A DNA stretch of 64,000 nt from an uncultured Fibrobacterota bacterium. Its GTDB lineage: Bacteria > Fibrobacterota > Fibrobacteria > Fibrobacterales > Fibrobacteraceae. This document shows, piece by piece, positions 1 to 8,474 of the stretch (the stretch's first letter is position 1; the number at the start of each line of letters is the position of its first letter). Location of the stretch: NCBI GenBank assembly GCA_903876665.1, contig CAIRAY010000090.1:1-64000 (forward strand), given 5' to 3'. The notes below the pieces were generated by a model that was not told where the DNA came from, ran no database searches, and saw nothing but the letters and a program-made list of their open reading frames with translations. The position numbers and the translations under genes are program-made.

Positions 1-154
1 GGTTCATGCCCAGGAGCATCAAAATCTCTTCACGGCCTGCGACCACGTTGGTGGCGTTGGCATAGACGCTCTTCATTTGAGAGTCGTTCCAGACGACTGT
101 GGGCTGTGCTGGGGCCGGTGTGGCGGTGGCGGTGGGCGTAGATTTCTTTTCCAT
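1..154 (-). CDS. DUF3467 domain protein, 3' end beyond window
   Basis: The gene starts at ATG 154 on the minus strand behind a good ribosome-binding site (GAGGAA) and runs off the left edge of the window. The 51 visible residues begin with a short Thr/Ala/Pro-rich lead. They continue with VVWNDSQMKSVYANATNVV and a REEILMLLGMN stretch, the pattern I associate with the small DUF3467 family, whose function is unknown. It is separated from the next gene by about 230 bases in which I see nothing definite. Family assignment is from memory of the motif; biochemical role unknown. Confidence 0.75.
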   Translation of the reverse strand, partial: MEKKSTPTATATPAPAQPTVVWNDSQMKSVYANATNVVAGREEILMLLGMN

Positions 155-382
155 GGTAAATTCCTCTAGGTAATTTTGGGTAGAATGACCATCTTGACGC
201 ACTTGTGAACTTAGTGTGTCCTGTGCAAACCACTCCCAGAGCAAATGTAAAACATTTGACTAAATCATCGGCAAAGAGTGTAATGGGGGTCACATGAAAA
301 CTTGTATCGTTAGGGATACAAGAGGGTCATTGCAAATATTATGGATTTACCGGTTATCTACGCGGTGAAAGACTAGCGCAAG

Positions 383-1377
383 CTAATCCGAACCCGCAGA
401 TGGGTTCTGATGCGCCATCGTAGCCGGAAATTTCGAATGCTTGACTAAGAGGGTGGCATATCCTTCTCGATCAATATGCGTTATTTCCTGAATTTCCGCC
501 CAATCATATTTTTTCCCAAGCATACCTTGCACGATTTCAATATCATGAAGCTCTTTAAGCACGATACCCCGTTCGATACCAGTTTCAATACCTTTAGCAT
601 GCTCCTCACGGAGTTTACGAGCAAATTCAGATTGTGGGTGGATAGGATGAGCAAGAGCCATGTCAGACCTCAATTGTTCAGCGATATTAGCGTCTTCAGG
701 GTACTTATAGGAAATATAAGTTATTGCAGCCCCCATATACTCACGTTGAATAGCAGTAGGCTCACCGGGGAAGTGCTTACGAATCACTTCTCGAACACTC
801 CCAATATCTAGGGATTTTTGCTGTACAAGCTTCATAATACTCAAAATGACTTTTGCGACCGCATCGAGCTCTAAGCTATTTTCAAGACGTTCCATGGCAG
901 TACTTGCAAGGTCAATTGCAAATATGGGAAGCGATGGCAAAGCATCACGAAGGGGTTTTGTAGCACCCAATCGATGCGGTCTTGTGGAATCGCAAACCGA
1001 AACGGCTCAGACCCTGTATGCAACACAATCGGAATCACTGGACAAAAACCTGTTTTCATCCAAGTCACAACAATGCTACGCAACAACTGAAACCATAAAT
1101 TGGGGTCATGAATGGATTTGTGCTCCACAAGAATACGAATGAACACTTTGCCATTCGGAATCGCAGGACATTCCATATTCAAATCATCACGATGCTCGCG
1201 CAAGTGCTTATCAATATGTTGATCCGGCAAAAGTTTCAATTTTGACAAATCAAGGCTTGCAACTAAATCGCGAGGCAAAAATTCACGAATGAGCCCCGCC
1301 GCTCTTGTCGTATCTGAAAAAGTAAACCGAGCAATGCGGTCATCCGCAGGAATTCGAAGCGTCATTTTTGTTTTCAT
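383..1377 (-). pseudogene. Rpn/PD-(D/E)XK nuclease family transposase, frameshifted
   Basis: Two overlapping minus-strand frames together make one protein of about 300 residues, the usual size of Rpn (recombination-promoting nuclease, transposase_31-like) proteins. The first frame (1377 down to about 940) carries the nuclease-like core, including RILVEHKS preceded by a conserved Asp-Leu and followed by PIVLHTGSEPF. The second frame (about 970 to 383) carries the expected continuation (LPIFAIDLAST) and a charged C-terminus. The switch falls around 930-970 and needs a -1 (or +2) shift; the junction has no canonical slippery heptamer, so an indel or assembly error is likelier than programmed frameshifting. 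The region is AT-rich compared with the housekeeping genes, in line with transfer. Confidence 0.75.
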
Positions 1378-1466
1378 GGTGTCCTTTAATGCCGGAAATC
1401 CAGCATATTACACCATTAGACGTTTCAAACCCAAATCCAGTACGAGATTCTGATAAATATTTTTTA

Positions 1467-1570
1467 ATTGACTCGGCAACTATTATTGTCAAACGACTTG
1501 ATTCATCCCCGGCACTCCTGCACAGTGGATATGTGCCTGTAACCGCTGAAGCGGAACAGGCATATCAAGT
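1467..1570. repeat. Structured direct repeat, copy 1
   Basis: Bases 1467-1516 match 3061-3110 at 47 of 50 positions. About 18 bases downstream lies a strong hairpin (TGCCTGT 1534-1540 with ACAGGCA 1556-1562, inner CCGC/GCGG with a TGAA loop). An outer 7-bp pairing, ACTTGAT 1496-1502 with ATCAAGT 1564-1570, can enclose it. TTGAC 1468-1472 can also pair with GTCAA 1488-1492. It lies just upstream of the VapBC pair. It may be the boundary of a mobile segment or a structured RNA. Confidence 0.7.
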
Positions 1571-1629
1571 GGAGCCCCTATCCTCTATTGAGGCTTCACG
1601 GATCATCGCAACAATTTTTCATCTTATTG

Positions 1630-1657
1630 TATGCATATCTTTATATATTTATGCATA
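1630..1657 (+). promoter_or_regulatory. Probable VapB operator: paired TATGCATA sites
   Basis: Two identical 8-bp palindromes, TATGCATA at 1630-1637 and 1650-1657, lie exactly 20 bp apart centre to centre (two helical turns). The second runs into the ATG of the antitoxin gene. VapB-type antitoxins repress their own operons by binding paired palindromes, so this is the likely autoregulatory site. An AT-rich stretch (TTATATATTT) between the palindromes could hold the -10 element. Confidence 0.6.
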
Positions 1658-1851
1658 TGAGAACTACACTAGACATTGATGAAAGACTAATAACTAAAGC
1701 CATGAAAATTACCGGCGAACATACAAAGACCGCTATGATTCATTTTGCATTGGAACAGATTATCCGTAAATCAAACCTTAAGTCACTTCTTGAATACGGT
1801 GGCAAAGTTCATATAGATTATGACGTAAATACTTCCCGGGGTCGTGCTTGA
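1657..1851 (+). CDS. vapB: VapB-type antitoxin
   Basis: A 64-residue protein of the VapB/DUF2191 antitoxin type. The N-terminus RTTLDIDERLITKAM is the usual beta-strand plus helix of such DNA-binding antitoxins, and the C-terminal half (SLLEYGGKVHIDYD) would wrap the toxin. I chose ATG 1657 over upstream in-frame starts because those add a hydrophobic tail not expected in the family and the operator overlaps this ATG. It overlaps the downstream toxin by 4 bases, typical of translational coupling. The antitoxin is expected to neutralise the PIN nuclease and repress the operon. Confidence 0.85.
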   Translation: MRTTLDIDERLITKAMKITGEHTKTAMIHFALEQIIRKSNLKSLLEYGGKVHIDYDVNTSRGRA

Positions 1852-2234
1852 TTAAGAAGGTACTTGTCGATAGTTGTATTTGGATAGATTTTTTAGGTCG
1901 CAACCTTAGAAAGGACCTGATTGAACGAATTTCCGAAGACTATATACTTTCTATTAACGATGCGATCTTGTCTGAGGTTTTACCTCATCTTATCCATCAA
2001 AAGGAAAATAGGGCCGCAGACCTTCTCGCAAGTCAATTTATAATTCCCTTGACTATTTCTTGGCCAGATATTATTTCTCTTCAGGTTCGTATGATTAAAG
2101 CAGGAATCAATAAAGTTGGTATTCTTGATTTAATAATTCTTCAAAATGCAATGCAAAACCGTTGCGCTATTGCGTCTGTGGACAAACACTTTAGACTGAT
2201 TTGCTCTGAAGTAGGGATCGAACTTATTAATTAA
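1848..2234 (+). CDS. vapC: VapC-type PIN-domain ribonuclease toxin
   Basis: A 128-residue PIN-domain protein. All four acidic positions of the Mg-dependent active site are visible: D8 in VDSCIWIDF, E43 in ILSEVL, D94 in GILDLII and D112 in ASVDKHF. Its length is normal for VapC, so it should be an active RNase (VapC proteins usually cut tRNA or rRNA). Translation starts at TTG 1848 within the antitoxin stop region (TTGA overlap). The 142 bases after it hold no gene I can recognise. Confidence 0.9.
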   Translation: MIKKVLVDSCIWIDFLGRNLRKDLIERISEDYILSINDAILSEVLPHLIHQKENRAADLLASQFIIPLTISWPDIISLQVRMIKAGINKVGILDLIILQNAMQNRCAIASVDKHFRLICSEVGIELIN

Positions 2235-2376
2235 TTTGTTTTGTTCGCTTTTGGTTTTATGTATTTGCCACCCATGGACGGTTGGCATTTTTTATTGGTT
2301 CGTATAGCGAAAGCGTTAGGCGGCTAGGGTTAGCGATATCGGTTTTTGCACTGAGTGCCCGGCAATGCCATAGTTT

Positions 2377-2646
2377 TTATTCGTAATGAGTCCACATTCT
2401 GATAATTTTTACGATTCTCTCATGCTCATAAACTTGATACACAATTCTGTGTTGAATATTAATTCTTCTTGAATATGCCCCTGTCAAATCACCTATTAAC
2501 TTTTCGTAAGGAGGCGGATTCTGAAAAGGGTTTACTTTTAATATTTCAAGTATCTTCATCGCTTTATCTTTCAATCCAGATGAAGCTAATGTTTTTGCAT
2601 CTTTTTGCGCCTGCTTATAAAATACAAGCGACCACTCTTTTACCAT
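2377..2646 (-). CDS. yoeB: YoeB/Txe-family mRNA interferase toxin
   Basis: An 89-residue RelE-superfamily toxin of the Txe/YoeB type. The family signature is plain: E48 in the PYEKLIGDLTGAYSRRI segment, R60/R61, HRIVYQV (H66, R67) and the C-terminal THYE (H87, Y88), matching the catalytic Glu/Arg/His/Tyr set of YoeB. YoeB toxins cleave mRNA at the ribosomal A site. The gene overlaps the upstream antitoxin by 7 bases, so the two are co-translated. Its orientation is opposite to the VapBC pair next door. Confidence 0.9.
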   Translation of the reverse strand: MVKEWSLVFYKQAQKDAKTLASSGLKDKAMKILEILKVNPFQNPPPYEKLIGDLTGAYSRRINIQHRIVYQVYEHERIVKIIRMWTHYE

Positions 2647-2882
2647 TTTAAGCTCGTGGAACAGTCTTGTATTTTAGCTTTCATTCCACTCTTTATAGAT
2701 TGTCTCATTCCAGGAATACCAACAAGAAACAGAGTTTCCTGTATAGAATTCCAATCATCTTCTGAAATCAGAACCGCACTATTATTCTTTCCTGAAATCT
2801 GAATTGGAATGTGGCTTATTGATACGCTATCAACAAGTTTGTAAAGATTCTTTCTAGCCTCTGTAGCCGTCATAGTCGTCAT
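2640..2882 (-). CDS. yefM: YefM/Phd-family antitoxin
   Basis: An 80-residue antitoxin of the YefM/Phd fold: MTATEARKNLYKLVDSV near the N-terminus, then PIQISGKNNSAVLISEDDW, which is close to the family consensus. I take ATG 2882, preceded by AGGTG; a GTG at 2888 and an ATG at 2873 are alternatives. It should bind and inhibit the YoeB-type toxin encoded immediately downstream and repress the shared promoter, where direct repeats of CGTACGCA are found. Confidence 0.9.
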   Translation of the reverse strand: MTTMTATEARKNLYKLVDSVSISHIPIQISGKNNSAVLISEDDWNSIQETLFLVGIPGMRQSIKSGMKAKIQDCSTSLKW

Positions 2883-2888
2883 AATCAC

Positions 2889-2929
2889 CTCGTACGCATT
2901 AACGTACGCACATTCAATGCTTTTGTCAA
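2889..2929 (-). promoter_or_regulatory. yefM-yoeB promoter and operator
   Basis: On the minus strand a perfect -35 box TTGACA (2924-2929) lies upstream of two direct copies of CGTACGCA (plus-strand 2891-2898 and 2903-2910), each with a CGTACG palindrome. The repeats sit where the -10 would be (TACGTT) and end just before the ribosome-binding site, as expected for antitoxin autorepression. The rest of the gap to 3060 shows nothing definite. Confidence 0.55.
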
Positions 2930-3060
2930 TACGTATCCATAAATTTTTAGCATTTCCGCCTTTTCCTTACCAATATGATTGCCTTCAATCCTATTACCCC
3001 TAAAAATCACCATTAGAATTTTGAGAAGTTTTAAAGCAGAGACTCTTGAGCCAGTATTTT

Positions 3061-3185
3061 ATTGATTCGGCAACTATTATTGTCAAACGACTTGATTGGT
3101 CCCCGGCACTGTGTGGAAAGGGGAAAGCCGCAAGTGGCCGAGCTTTGCATAGCTGCCAGTAACCGTAACTGGCAGCACATCGGCC
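3061..3185. repeat. Structured direct repeat, copy 2
   Basis: Bases 3061-3110 repeat 1467-1516 (47 of 50). A perfect 9-bp hairpin follows (GCTGCCAGT 3152-3160 with ACTGGCAGC 3168-3176, loop AACCGTA) inside an outer GGCCGA/TCGGCC pairing (3136-3141 with 3180-3185). The hairpin shares the core TGCC-T/A-GTAACCG with copy 1 although the arms differ. Together the copies bracket the two toxin-antitoxin pairs. The 359-base gap 2883-3241 holds only this element and the yefM promoter. Confidence 0.65.
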
Positions 3186-3241
3186 GTTCCGCGCATGACT
3201 CCGATTTGTTGATATCTATAATTGCCGGAGCAATAATCACA

Positions 3242-4048
3242 TCAACGATTCTTGAGCAACCGCCCCGTTACCCCGGGTTCGATAGAGCCGTTGGTATTGT
3301 CGAAAACGACCTTCACCGTGCGTAACATGCTTGAGCGGTCCACCACCGGAGACACAAAATCCACTTTACCCTTGCGAGTACGGCTCGTGCGACTGCCATC
3401 CAGCTCCAGAGTAAGCTCCATGCCCCTACGCAGGCCCTGGGCCTCGGGCGCGACCACATAAACGACCATCCGGCACTGTCGCACATCGACGATCTCAAAG
3501 AGGGGTTCCAGGGCCTGTACGCTCTCCGAGGGGTTCTTGTTGATCTTTACGATCACCCCGTCAAAGGGAGCCCTAATCACGCGCTTGGCTAGCTGCACCG
3601 AAGCCATGCGGGATTCAAGAACCTCGCGCTCCTCCACCATGTTCTGTTTTTGAAATTCGGCTTCGGCAAGTTTGAAGTTCAGCTCCTTTTCCCAAACCTG
3701 ATCTTCGCTGACCGAATTGGAAGTCTCAAACAGCTTTTTTACTGCACGGTAATCCTTTTCAAAAGTCTCGGCCTTTTTTTGGGTTGAAACCAGATCGGAC
3801 TTACTTGCAGCAAGCAACTTGGCAATGGCCTCATTGATGGCTTCTTCTTCTTTTTCTAGCGTGATCACCACTTGGCCCTTGGCCACAAAGGCACCTTCCG
3901 CAACCAAAATGGAATCGATGCGGCCAGGCACAGTGGCACTAACCACGGCACGAGCTATGGGCTCGGTCACCCCTTCGTAGGCATAGCGACCTTCGGCAAA
4001 AACCATGGAGGCAAGGAGAAAAACAATAATGACAAATAGGCGCATCAT
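3242..4048 (-). CDS. Small periplasmic adaptor (membrane-fusion) protein of the SecA/M50 cluster
   Basis: A 268-residue protein with a signal peptide (hydrophobic stretch ending VFA). A half-lipoyl motif follows (VPGRIDSILVAEGAFVAKGQ, about 40-60), then a long charged coiled-coil (about 70-155), the second lipoyl half (RAPFDGVIVKI) and a beta-barrel region ending in PGVTGRL. This is the standard order of RND/HlyD-type adaptors, at the short end of their size range. It overlaps the upstream lipoprotein gene by 4 bases (ATGA). By context it should bridge an inner-membrane component and the TolC-like protein encoded in the divergent arm. No inner-membrane RND pump or ABC transporter is nearby. 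Confidence 0.85.
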   Translation of the reverse strand: MMRLFVIIVFLLASMVFAEGRYAYEGVTEPIARAVVSATVPGRIDSILVAEGAFVAKGQVVITLEKEEEAINEAIAKLLAASKSDLVSTQKKAETFEKDYRAVKKLFETSNSVSEDQVWEKELNFKLAEAEFQKQNMVEEREVLESRMASVQLAKRVIRAPFDGVIVKINKNPSESVQALEPLFEIVDVRQCRMVVYVVAPEAQGLRRGMELTLELDGSRTSRTRKGKVDFVSPVVDRSSMLRTVKVVFDNTNGSIEPGVTGRLLKNR

Positions 4049-6528
4049 GGTGTAGAGAACCCGGTAATCAGCAGGTAACTACTGGTAGTGGAGGTGCCCG
4101 AATAGGTGCCACTATGGACCCCAATCCCAGCGGCATCACGCAATCCCAAAGCAGGCACACGGGCGAGCTTAATCCAGTATTCGCTTGCCCCAGGCAAATT
4201 CGCACTGGGCTTAATCACCATGGTTTTGCCTCCATCCTCAAAGGAAATTGTGGCCGCAATGTTCACTCCCAATCCGGATTGAATGGCTCCAAAACTGGAT
4301 GATGTTCCTAATTGGATGTAGGCTGTATCCAAAATGCGATTGAAAGTGATGCGGACTGCCGAATCAAGGGGAAAGTCTTCCCGGGGCGTTTCAGAGCTGT
4401 TGACTTCGTACAAACTCACATGGTTTTTGACGACATTCGTATTGACCACGCACAAGCCCTCTTCGGTGTAGATTTTGATGGGTTCCGCCTCTGGCTTAAG
4501 CCCAAAAACCACCTCGCCATCTGCGGTCGCAAAATCAAAGGTTACCGACGCCACCGCCTTGGCCTTGTCTCCAGCGGTTGTTGTGGTATTGGTGACACCA
4601 TAATCAGCCAATGGAAAAGGCGTCACATTCAGAATGGTTGCAATCGTGCGAGCAGAATTCCAATGTACATGAGTCTGCACCAAAGATCCCTTGACATCGG
4701 TCATATGCACAGCGAAGGGATTGGTTGCTGAAGCACTGGTATCAATGGCTTTGGAGAATTGCACCACCAGACTATCGCCCAGTGCCTTAAAGCGACGATA
4801 CCCCAAATTTTCGCGATTATTGACCGCAACGATTTTCACCTGATAGGCTGTCTTCCATTTGACTGCCATGGTGTTTGCATAGGCCTTGCCATCGGGGGTG
4901 GTCACATCAAAATCCATTCCATACAACGTTCCAGGAGCCATAGCCACTTGGGGCTTATACACCAAGGTGTCTCCACCCCGAATCGAAACGTCGGACAGCG
5001 TAAATCCAGGTGGCAGGCTCGCGGAGTCCGCCACCGAAACCCCGGTCACCGAAGCAATGGGACGGTTCGCAACCACGATAATCGAATCCAACACCCCCAT
5101 ATCGGTGCGCGTGTTTCCCAATAAGTCTTTGGCATTGGTCCACTGGGTAGAATACACCGTTGTAGCAAAAACCGAGGTGATTTCCGTTGGGGTAGATAAT
5201 TGACCTGCGACATTTGCCACAGTAACATTAAATCCGAACGGGTCACCGCCCGTGGCCTGAAATCTTTGGTCGGGTATTACAAACAAAGTATCTCCACTCA
5301 CCCAGGCCTGGGAATTGGCTACGGATCCAAATCCGTACAAGGTTTTTCCGGTGGTAACCTTACTCCATTGCAGTTGGGAAACCGAACCCAGAGCTTCGGA
5401 ATACACGACCCAGAGGGTATCAAACAAAGCAAATTCGGAGCGGAAATTGCCTCCACCTCTCCAGGTATTGGAGGCTACGGCATGCAGGGGGCGCCCTGTT
5501 TTAAAGCAACGAACACCGCCTAAATCAAGGAACACACGGGCTCCGCTCATGCTCACTCCGGTAACCTCCACCTGAATAAATGAGTTGGTGGGAAACGGAG
5601 CCGTATGACGCAGAAACAAGGTATCACCCCGGAACTCAGGCACGGCATCCAGGGTGGAATCATTTGCGGAAACCTGCACATCCAGACGGGCCGGATCGAG
5701 CTCAACCGATAACAAATAATAGGGATCAAGATCAGCAGAAATCCCAACCAATCCGACGCCGTCACCGTCCAAGACGTTCGATGAAAGCACGGGATCTTCA
5801 CTCCCTGATGCCGTGTCTGCATCTAGGACAAACCGCCCCACATCAAGGTCCTGTGAAGCTTGCAACCTTGGCAAAAATTGAGGTGAAGCGACATATCTTG
5901 TTCCGTTGTAATCATAGGCATTTACAGTCAGGGTCATGTTGGTGTCGGCCGGAAGACGCACAAACTGGAAGCGGCCCAGGGAATCGGCAACAACATTAAA
6001 ATCATCGGGAGTTGCGTTGACAAAAGTGGAATCGCGATATTGGAGGTGCAAAGTCACTCCCTGGGCTGGCAAAAGCTTTCCGCTGCCCTTCGCCTTAATC
6101 ATGACTTCGCCATGAAATGAACCCGTCAGTGGATAAAGTTTGAGCAAACGCGATCCGTTGGCAAGCACCCCCTCCATCAAAGAGGATTCGGTCATGGAGC
6201 TCGCTTGGATGAGTCTTTCGGCATACTGGACCGTATCGCCCCCCCTGACCCCGAGGCAGGAAATGCGAAAAACCTTCTGACCGTAGGCCAGGCCGCTCAC
6301 AAAAAACGCTCCGGATGGGTCGGAAACCACCTCGGCTTGAACTCCATCGGCATCCAGGTACTCGATTTTTGCACCAGAAAGCCGGACATTGGTGGCCCCG
6401 TCAACCACATAGCCAGAAAAATCCCATTTGGCGTACTCAACGCTAGAGCTGCCACCACCACCGCAACCGCAAATAATGGATAAAACCGCCAAAATGGCTA
6501 TTGTCTTGAAATAATGCATTCGGTTCAT
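4045..6528 (-). CDS. Large lipoprotein with Ig-like (Big_5/SbsA-like) repeats
   Basis: An 827-residue protein starting at ATG 6528 behind GGAG; a longer frame to 6630 would overlap the divergent gene and spoil the signal. The lipobox LSIICGC is followed by a Gly/Ser linker. A carboxypeptidase-regulatory-like beta domain comes next (FSGYVVDGATNVRLSGAKI, about 35-100), then a second such domain. Several Ig-like repeats of the SbsA/Big_5 type fill the remainder (for example FPTNSFIQVEVTGV and LPLADYGVT-like edges). It is probably surface or periplasmic. As the first gene of the operon with the adaptor it may be a substrate, a receptor or a structural partner of the export machine; the sequence does not say which. 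Confidence 0.75.
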   Translation of the reverse strand: MNRMHYFKTIAILAVLSIICGCGGGGSSSVEYAKWDFSGYVVDGATNVRLSGAKIEYLDADGVQAEVVSDPSGAFFVSGLAYGQKVFRISCLGVRGGDTVQYAERLIQASSMTESSLMEGVLANGSRLLKLYPLTGSFHGEVMIKAKGSGKLLPAQGVTLHLQYRDSTFVNATPDDFNVVADSLGRFQFVRLPADTNMTLTVNAYDYNGTRYVASPQFLPRLQASQDLDVGRFVLDADTASGSEDPVLSSNVLDGDGVGLVGISADLDPYYLLSVELDPARLDVQVSANDSTLDAVPEFRGDTLFLRHTAPFPTNSFIQVEVTGVSMSGARVFLDLGGVRCFKTGRPLHAVASNTWRGGGNFRSEFALFDTLWVVYSEALGSVSQLQWSKVTTGKTLYGFGSVANSQAWVSGDTLFVIPDQRFQATGGDPFGFNVTVANVAGQLSTPTEITSVFATTVYSTQWTNAKDLLGNTRTDMGVLDSIIVVANRPIASVTGVSVADSASLPPGFTLSDVSIRGGDTLVYKPQVAMAPGTLYGMDFDVTTPDGKAYANTMAVKWKTAYQVKIVAVNNRENLGYRRFKALGDSLVVQFSKAIDTSASATNPFAVHMTDVKGSLVQTHVHWNSARTIATILNVTPFPLADYGVTNTTTTAGDKAKAVASVTFDFATADGEVVFGLKPEAEPIKIYTEEGLCVVNTNVVKNHVSLYEVNSSETPREDFPLDSAVRITFNRILDTAYIQLGTSSSFGAIQSGLGVNIAATISFEDGGKTMVIKPSANLPGASEYWIKLARVPALGLRDAAGIGVHSGTYSGTSTTSSYLLITGFSTP

Positions 6529-6620
6529 CAAGAACTCCGTAGGGGAACAAAGGATCGCCGCAAATATACCAAAGAACTCACAACAACATTTTACATTTAA
6601 ACTTTTTTTACATTTGGGGC

Positions 6621-8474
6621 ATGGAATCACACACTCCCAAACAGCGCTCGGCTCCTAGCTCCTCCATGCTTGATTCTTTGCGAAAATTCCAACTTTTGCG
6701 CAATTTTAACGGAGAAGCATCCAAATTCTGGCCACTCTACCTCGATGCGCTTATGGACCCGATCCATGCCACGGCAGGCGTCATCTGCCTCCTCGACGAA
6801 AAAAAAGAATGGCGCACTCTTGCTTTTTCGCCCCAGACTGCTGGCTTTGAGACCTACATCCGCCTTTTTCTCGCCAATATCCAAACCGTCGCCGAGCGGT
6901 GCCAAGGCAGTGGCCATGCCATCATCAATACTCCAGACGCGGTGATTGTCGCTTGTCCACTCGTGGTCGACTCCAAGGGAGTTTGTCTATTCATGGGGTA
7001 TTTACCTCATTCCGCCGAACCTGTCGGCACCCACGCCGTCGAACTGCTCAAGGCGTCGAGCGACCTTTACGCTCAATTCCGCATCCGCAAAACCGTTGCG
7101 GACTCCGTGAACATCCGCAAGCACTTGGCCAACGTTTTAGAGGTTAGTGCCCAGCTTAACACACAAACTCGCTTCATGCCTGCCGCCATGACCTTGCTCA
7201 ATGAGCTTTCTGCGCGACAAGGGTGCGACCGGGTTAGTCTCGGCTGGATCAAAGGTGGCTATGTGCGCATTCAGGCCATCAGCCATTCGGACGGGTTCGA
7301 AAAAAAGATGGAGGTTGTACGCAGTCTTGAGGACGCCATGGAAGAGGCGGTCGACCAAGACGCCGATTTGGTGTTTCCGCTGGAAGAAAATTCCCGCCTG
7401 GTTGCCCGGGCCCATGAGACCTATGCACGCGCAACCGACGCACCGTTCCTGCTCTCCGCCGTATTGCGCGTCGCAGGCGAGCCCGTGGCCATCTGCACTT
7501 TTGAACGGAGCAAAACCCCCTTTATTGAGGACGATGTCAAAATGGTGCGCATCGCCCTGGACCAATCTGCACGGCGCCTCGCGGATTTGCACGCACTGGA
7601 CCGCTGGTTTGGCGCACGCTGGGCCAAGTCATGGAGACGTGGGCTTTCCAAGCTGTTTGGCATCGAGCATACTTGGGCAAAAATACTCTCGGTCCTTGGA
7701 ATCCTTCTGGCCCTTTTCGCCACCTTGGTTCCGGTGTCCTATCGGGTCGACGCCCCCATGATCCTACGAACCGACCAGGTTCTTTACCTGACCGCTCCCT
7801 TCTCGGGCTACATCGACAGCGTCAGCGTCCGCCCAGGCGATGTGCTTGTGAAAGGCCAAGAACTGATGCGCCTGGATCGCAACCAACTTTTGTTGCAAGA
7901 GGCAGACTTGCAGGCCGAATCACGCAACTACGAACGCGAGATCCAGAAGGCCCAAGCCAACGAGGAGCTGGCTCAAATTCGCATCAACACCGCAAAACTG
8001 GACCAAACCATTGCCAAGCTTAATACGGTAAGGTTCCAGCTGGAGCAATCCATCATCCGTTCTCCTTTTGACCAGGCTGTGGTCATCGAAGGAGACCTTG
8101 CAAAAAAGACGGGAGCACCCGTGCAACAGGGTGGAGAACTCTTCCGCATCGCCATGATCCAGAATACTTATGCTGAAATCAATGTGGATGAAGAAGAAAT
8201 TAAAAACGTGCTCTTAGGCAAAACGGGACAAATCGCGCTCAAGACCAAACCAGAATCAGGCTACTCCATTCATGTGACCCGCATCAACCCTGCAGCACTG
8301 ATCAAGGAGCAAGCCAACGTATTCCAGGTTCGTGCAGAGTTTGTACGTGGCGTACCCCCTTGGTTCAGGCCGGGCATGACGGGTGTAGCAAAAATTGATG
8401 CGGGCGACCGCACCCTCTGGTGGATCATCAGCCACCGCACCATCGACTTTCTCCAGCTGAAGCTCTGGTGGTAG
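6621..8474 (+). CDS. GAF-domain HlyD-type membrane-fusion protein
   Basis: A 617-residue protein. Roughly 1-330 is cytoplasmic, with a GAF-like module (VSAQLNTQTRFMPAAMTLLN onward, about 175-325). One transmembrane helix follows (about 352-373, ILSVLGILLALFATLV). The periplasmic HlyD/lipoyl part comes next (APFSGYIDSVSVRPGDVLVKG, coiled coil about 420-475, second lipoyl half SPFDQAVVIEGDLAKKTG, barrel to PGMTGVAKI). The GAF part suggests that the adaptor senses something inside the cell, an inference. It is the first gene of a tight operon with the M50, SecA-like and TolC-like genes, diverging from the lipoprotein/adaptor arm across a 92-bp AT-rich intergenic region. Confidence 0.85.
   Translation: MESHTPKQRSAPSSSMLDSLRKFQLLRNFNGEASKFWPLYLDALMDPIHATAGVICLLDEKKEWRTLAFSPQTAGFETYIRLFLANIQTVAERCQGSGHAIINTPDAVIVACPLVVDSKGVCLFMGYLPHSAEPVGTHAVELLKASSDLYAQFRIRKTVADSVNIRKHLANVLEVSAQLNTQTRFMPAAMTLLNELSARQGCDRVSLGWIKGGYVRIQAISHSDGFEKKMEVVRSLEDAMEEAVDQDADLVFPLEENSRLVARAHETYARATDAPFLLSAVLRVAGEPVAICTFERSKTPFIEDDVKMVRIALDQSARRLADLHALDRWFGARWAKSWRRGLSKLFGIEHTWAKILSVLGILLALFATLVPVSYRVDAPMILRTDQVLYLTAPFSGYIDSVSVRPGDVLVKGQELMRLDRNQLLLQEADLQAESRNYEREIQKAQANEELAQIRINTAKLDQTIAKLNTVRFQLEQSIIRSPFDQAVVIEGDLAKKTGAPVQQGGELFRIAMIQNTYAEINVDEEEIKNVLLGKTGQIALKTKPESGYSIHVTRINPAALIKEQANVFQVRAEFVRGVPPWFRPGMTGVAKIDAGDRTLWWIISHRTIDFLQLKLWW

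Noticed and set aside
30-293. Minus-strand frame of 87 codons at the left edge
   Set aside because: It overlaps the DUF3467 gene in a different frame and has no start signals or recognisable motif.
930-970. Programmed -1 frameshift in the Rpn-type gene
   Set aside because: The junction sequence ACAAAAC does not fit a canonical X-XXY-YYZ slippery heptamer, and no strong downstream hairpin was seen.
2313-2330. GCGTTAGGC resembles the core of an integron attC site, next to toxin-antitoxin genes as in superintegrons
   Set aside because: I find no matching RYYYAAC partner at a suitable distance, no second core of the same type and no integrase gene, so it is probably chance.
4312-5523. Several plus-strand frames over 100 codons opposite the large lipoprotein gene
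   Set aside because: They mirror the Thr/Ser-rich coding strand, have no ribosome-binding sites or family motifs, and are covered by a well-supported gene.
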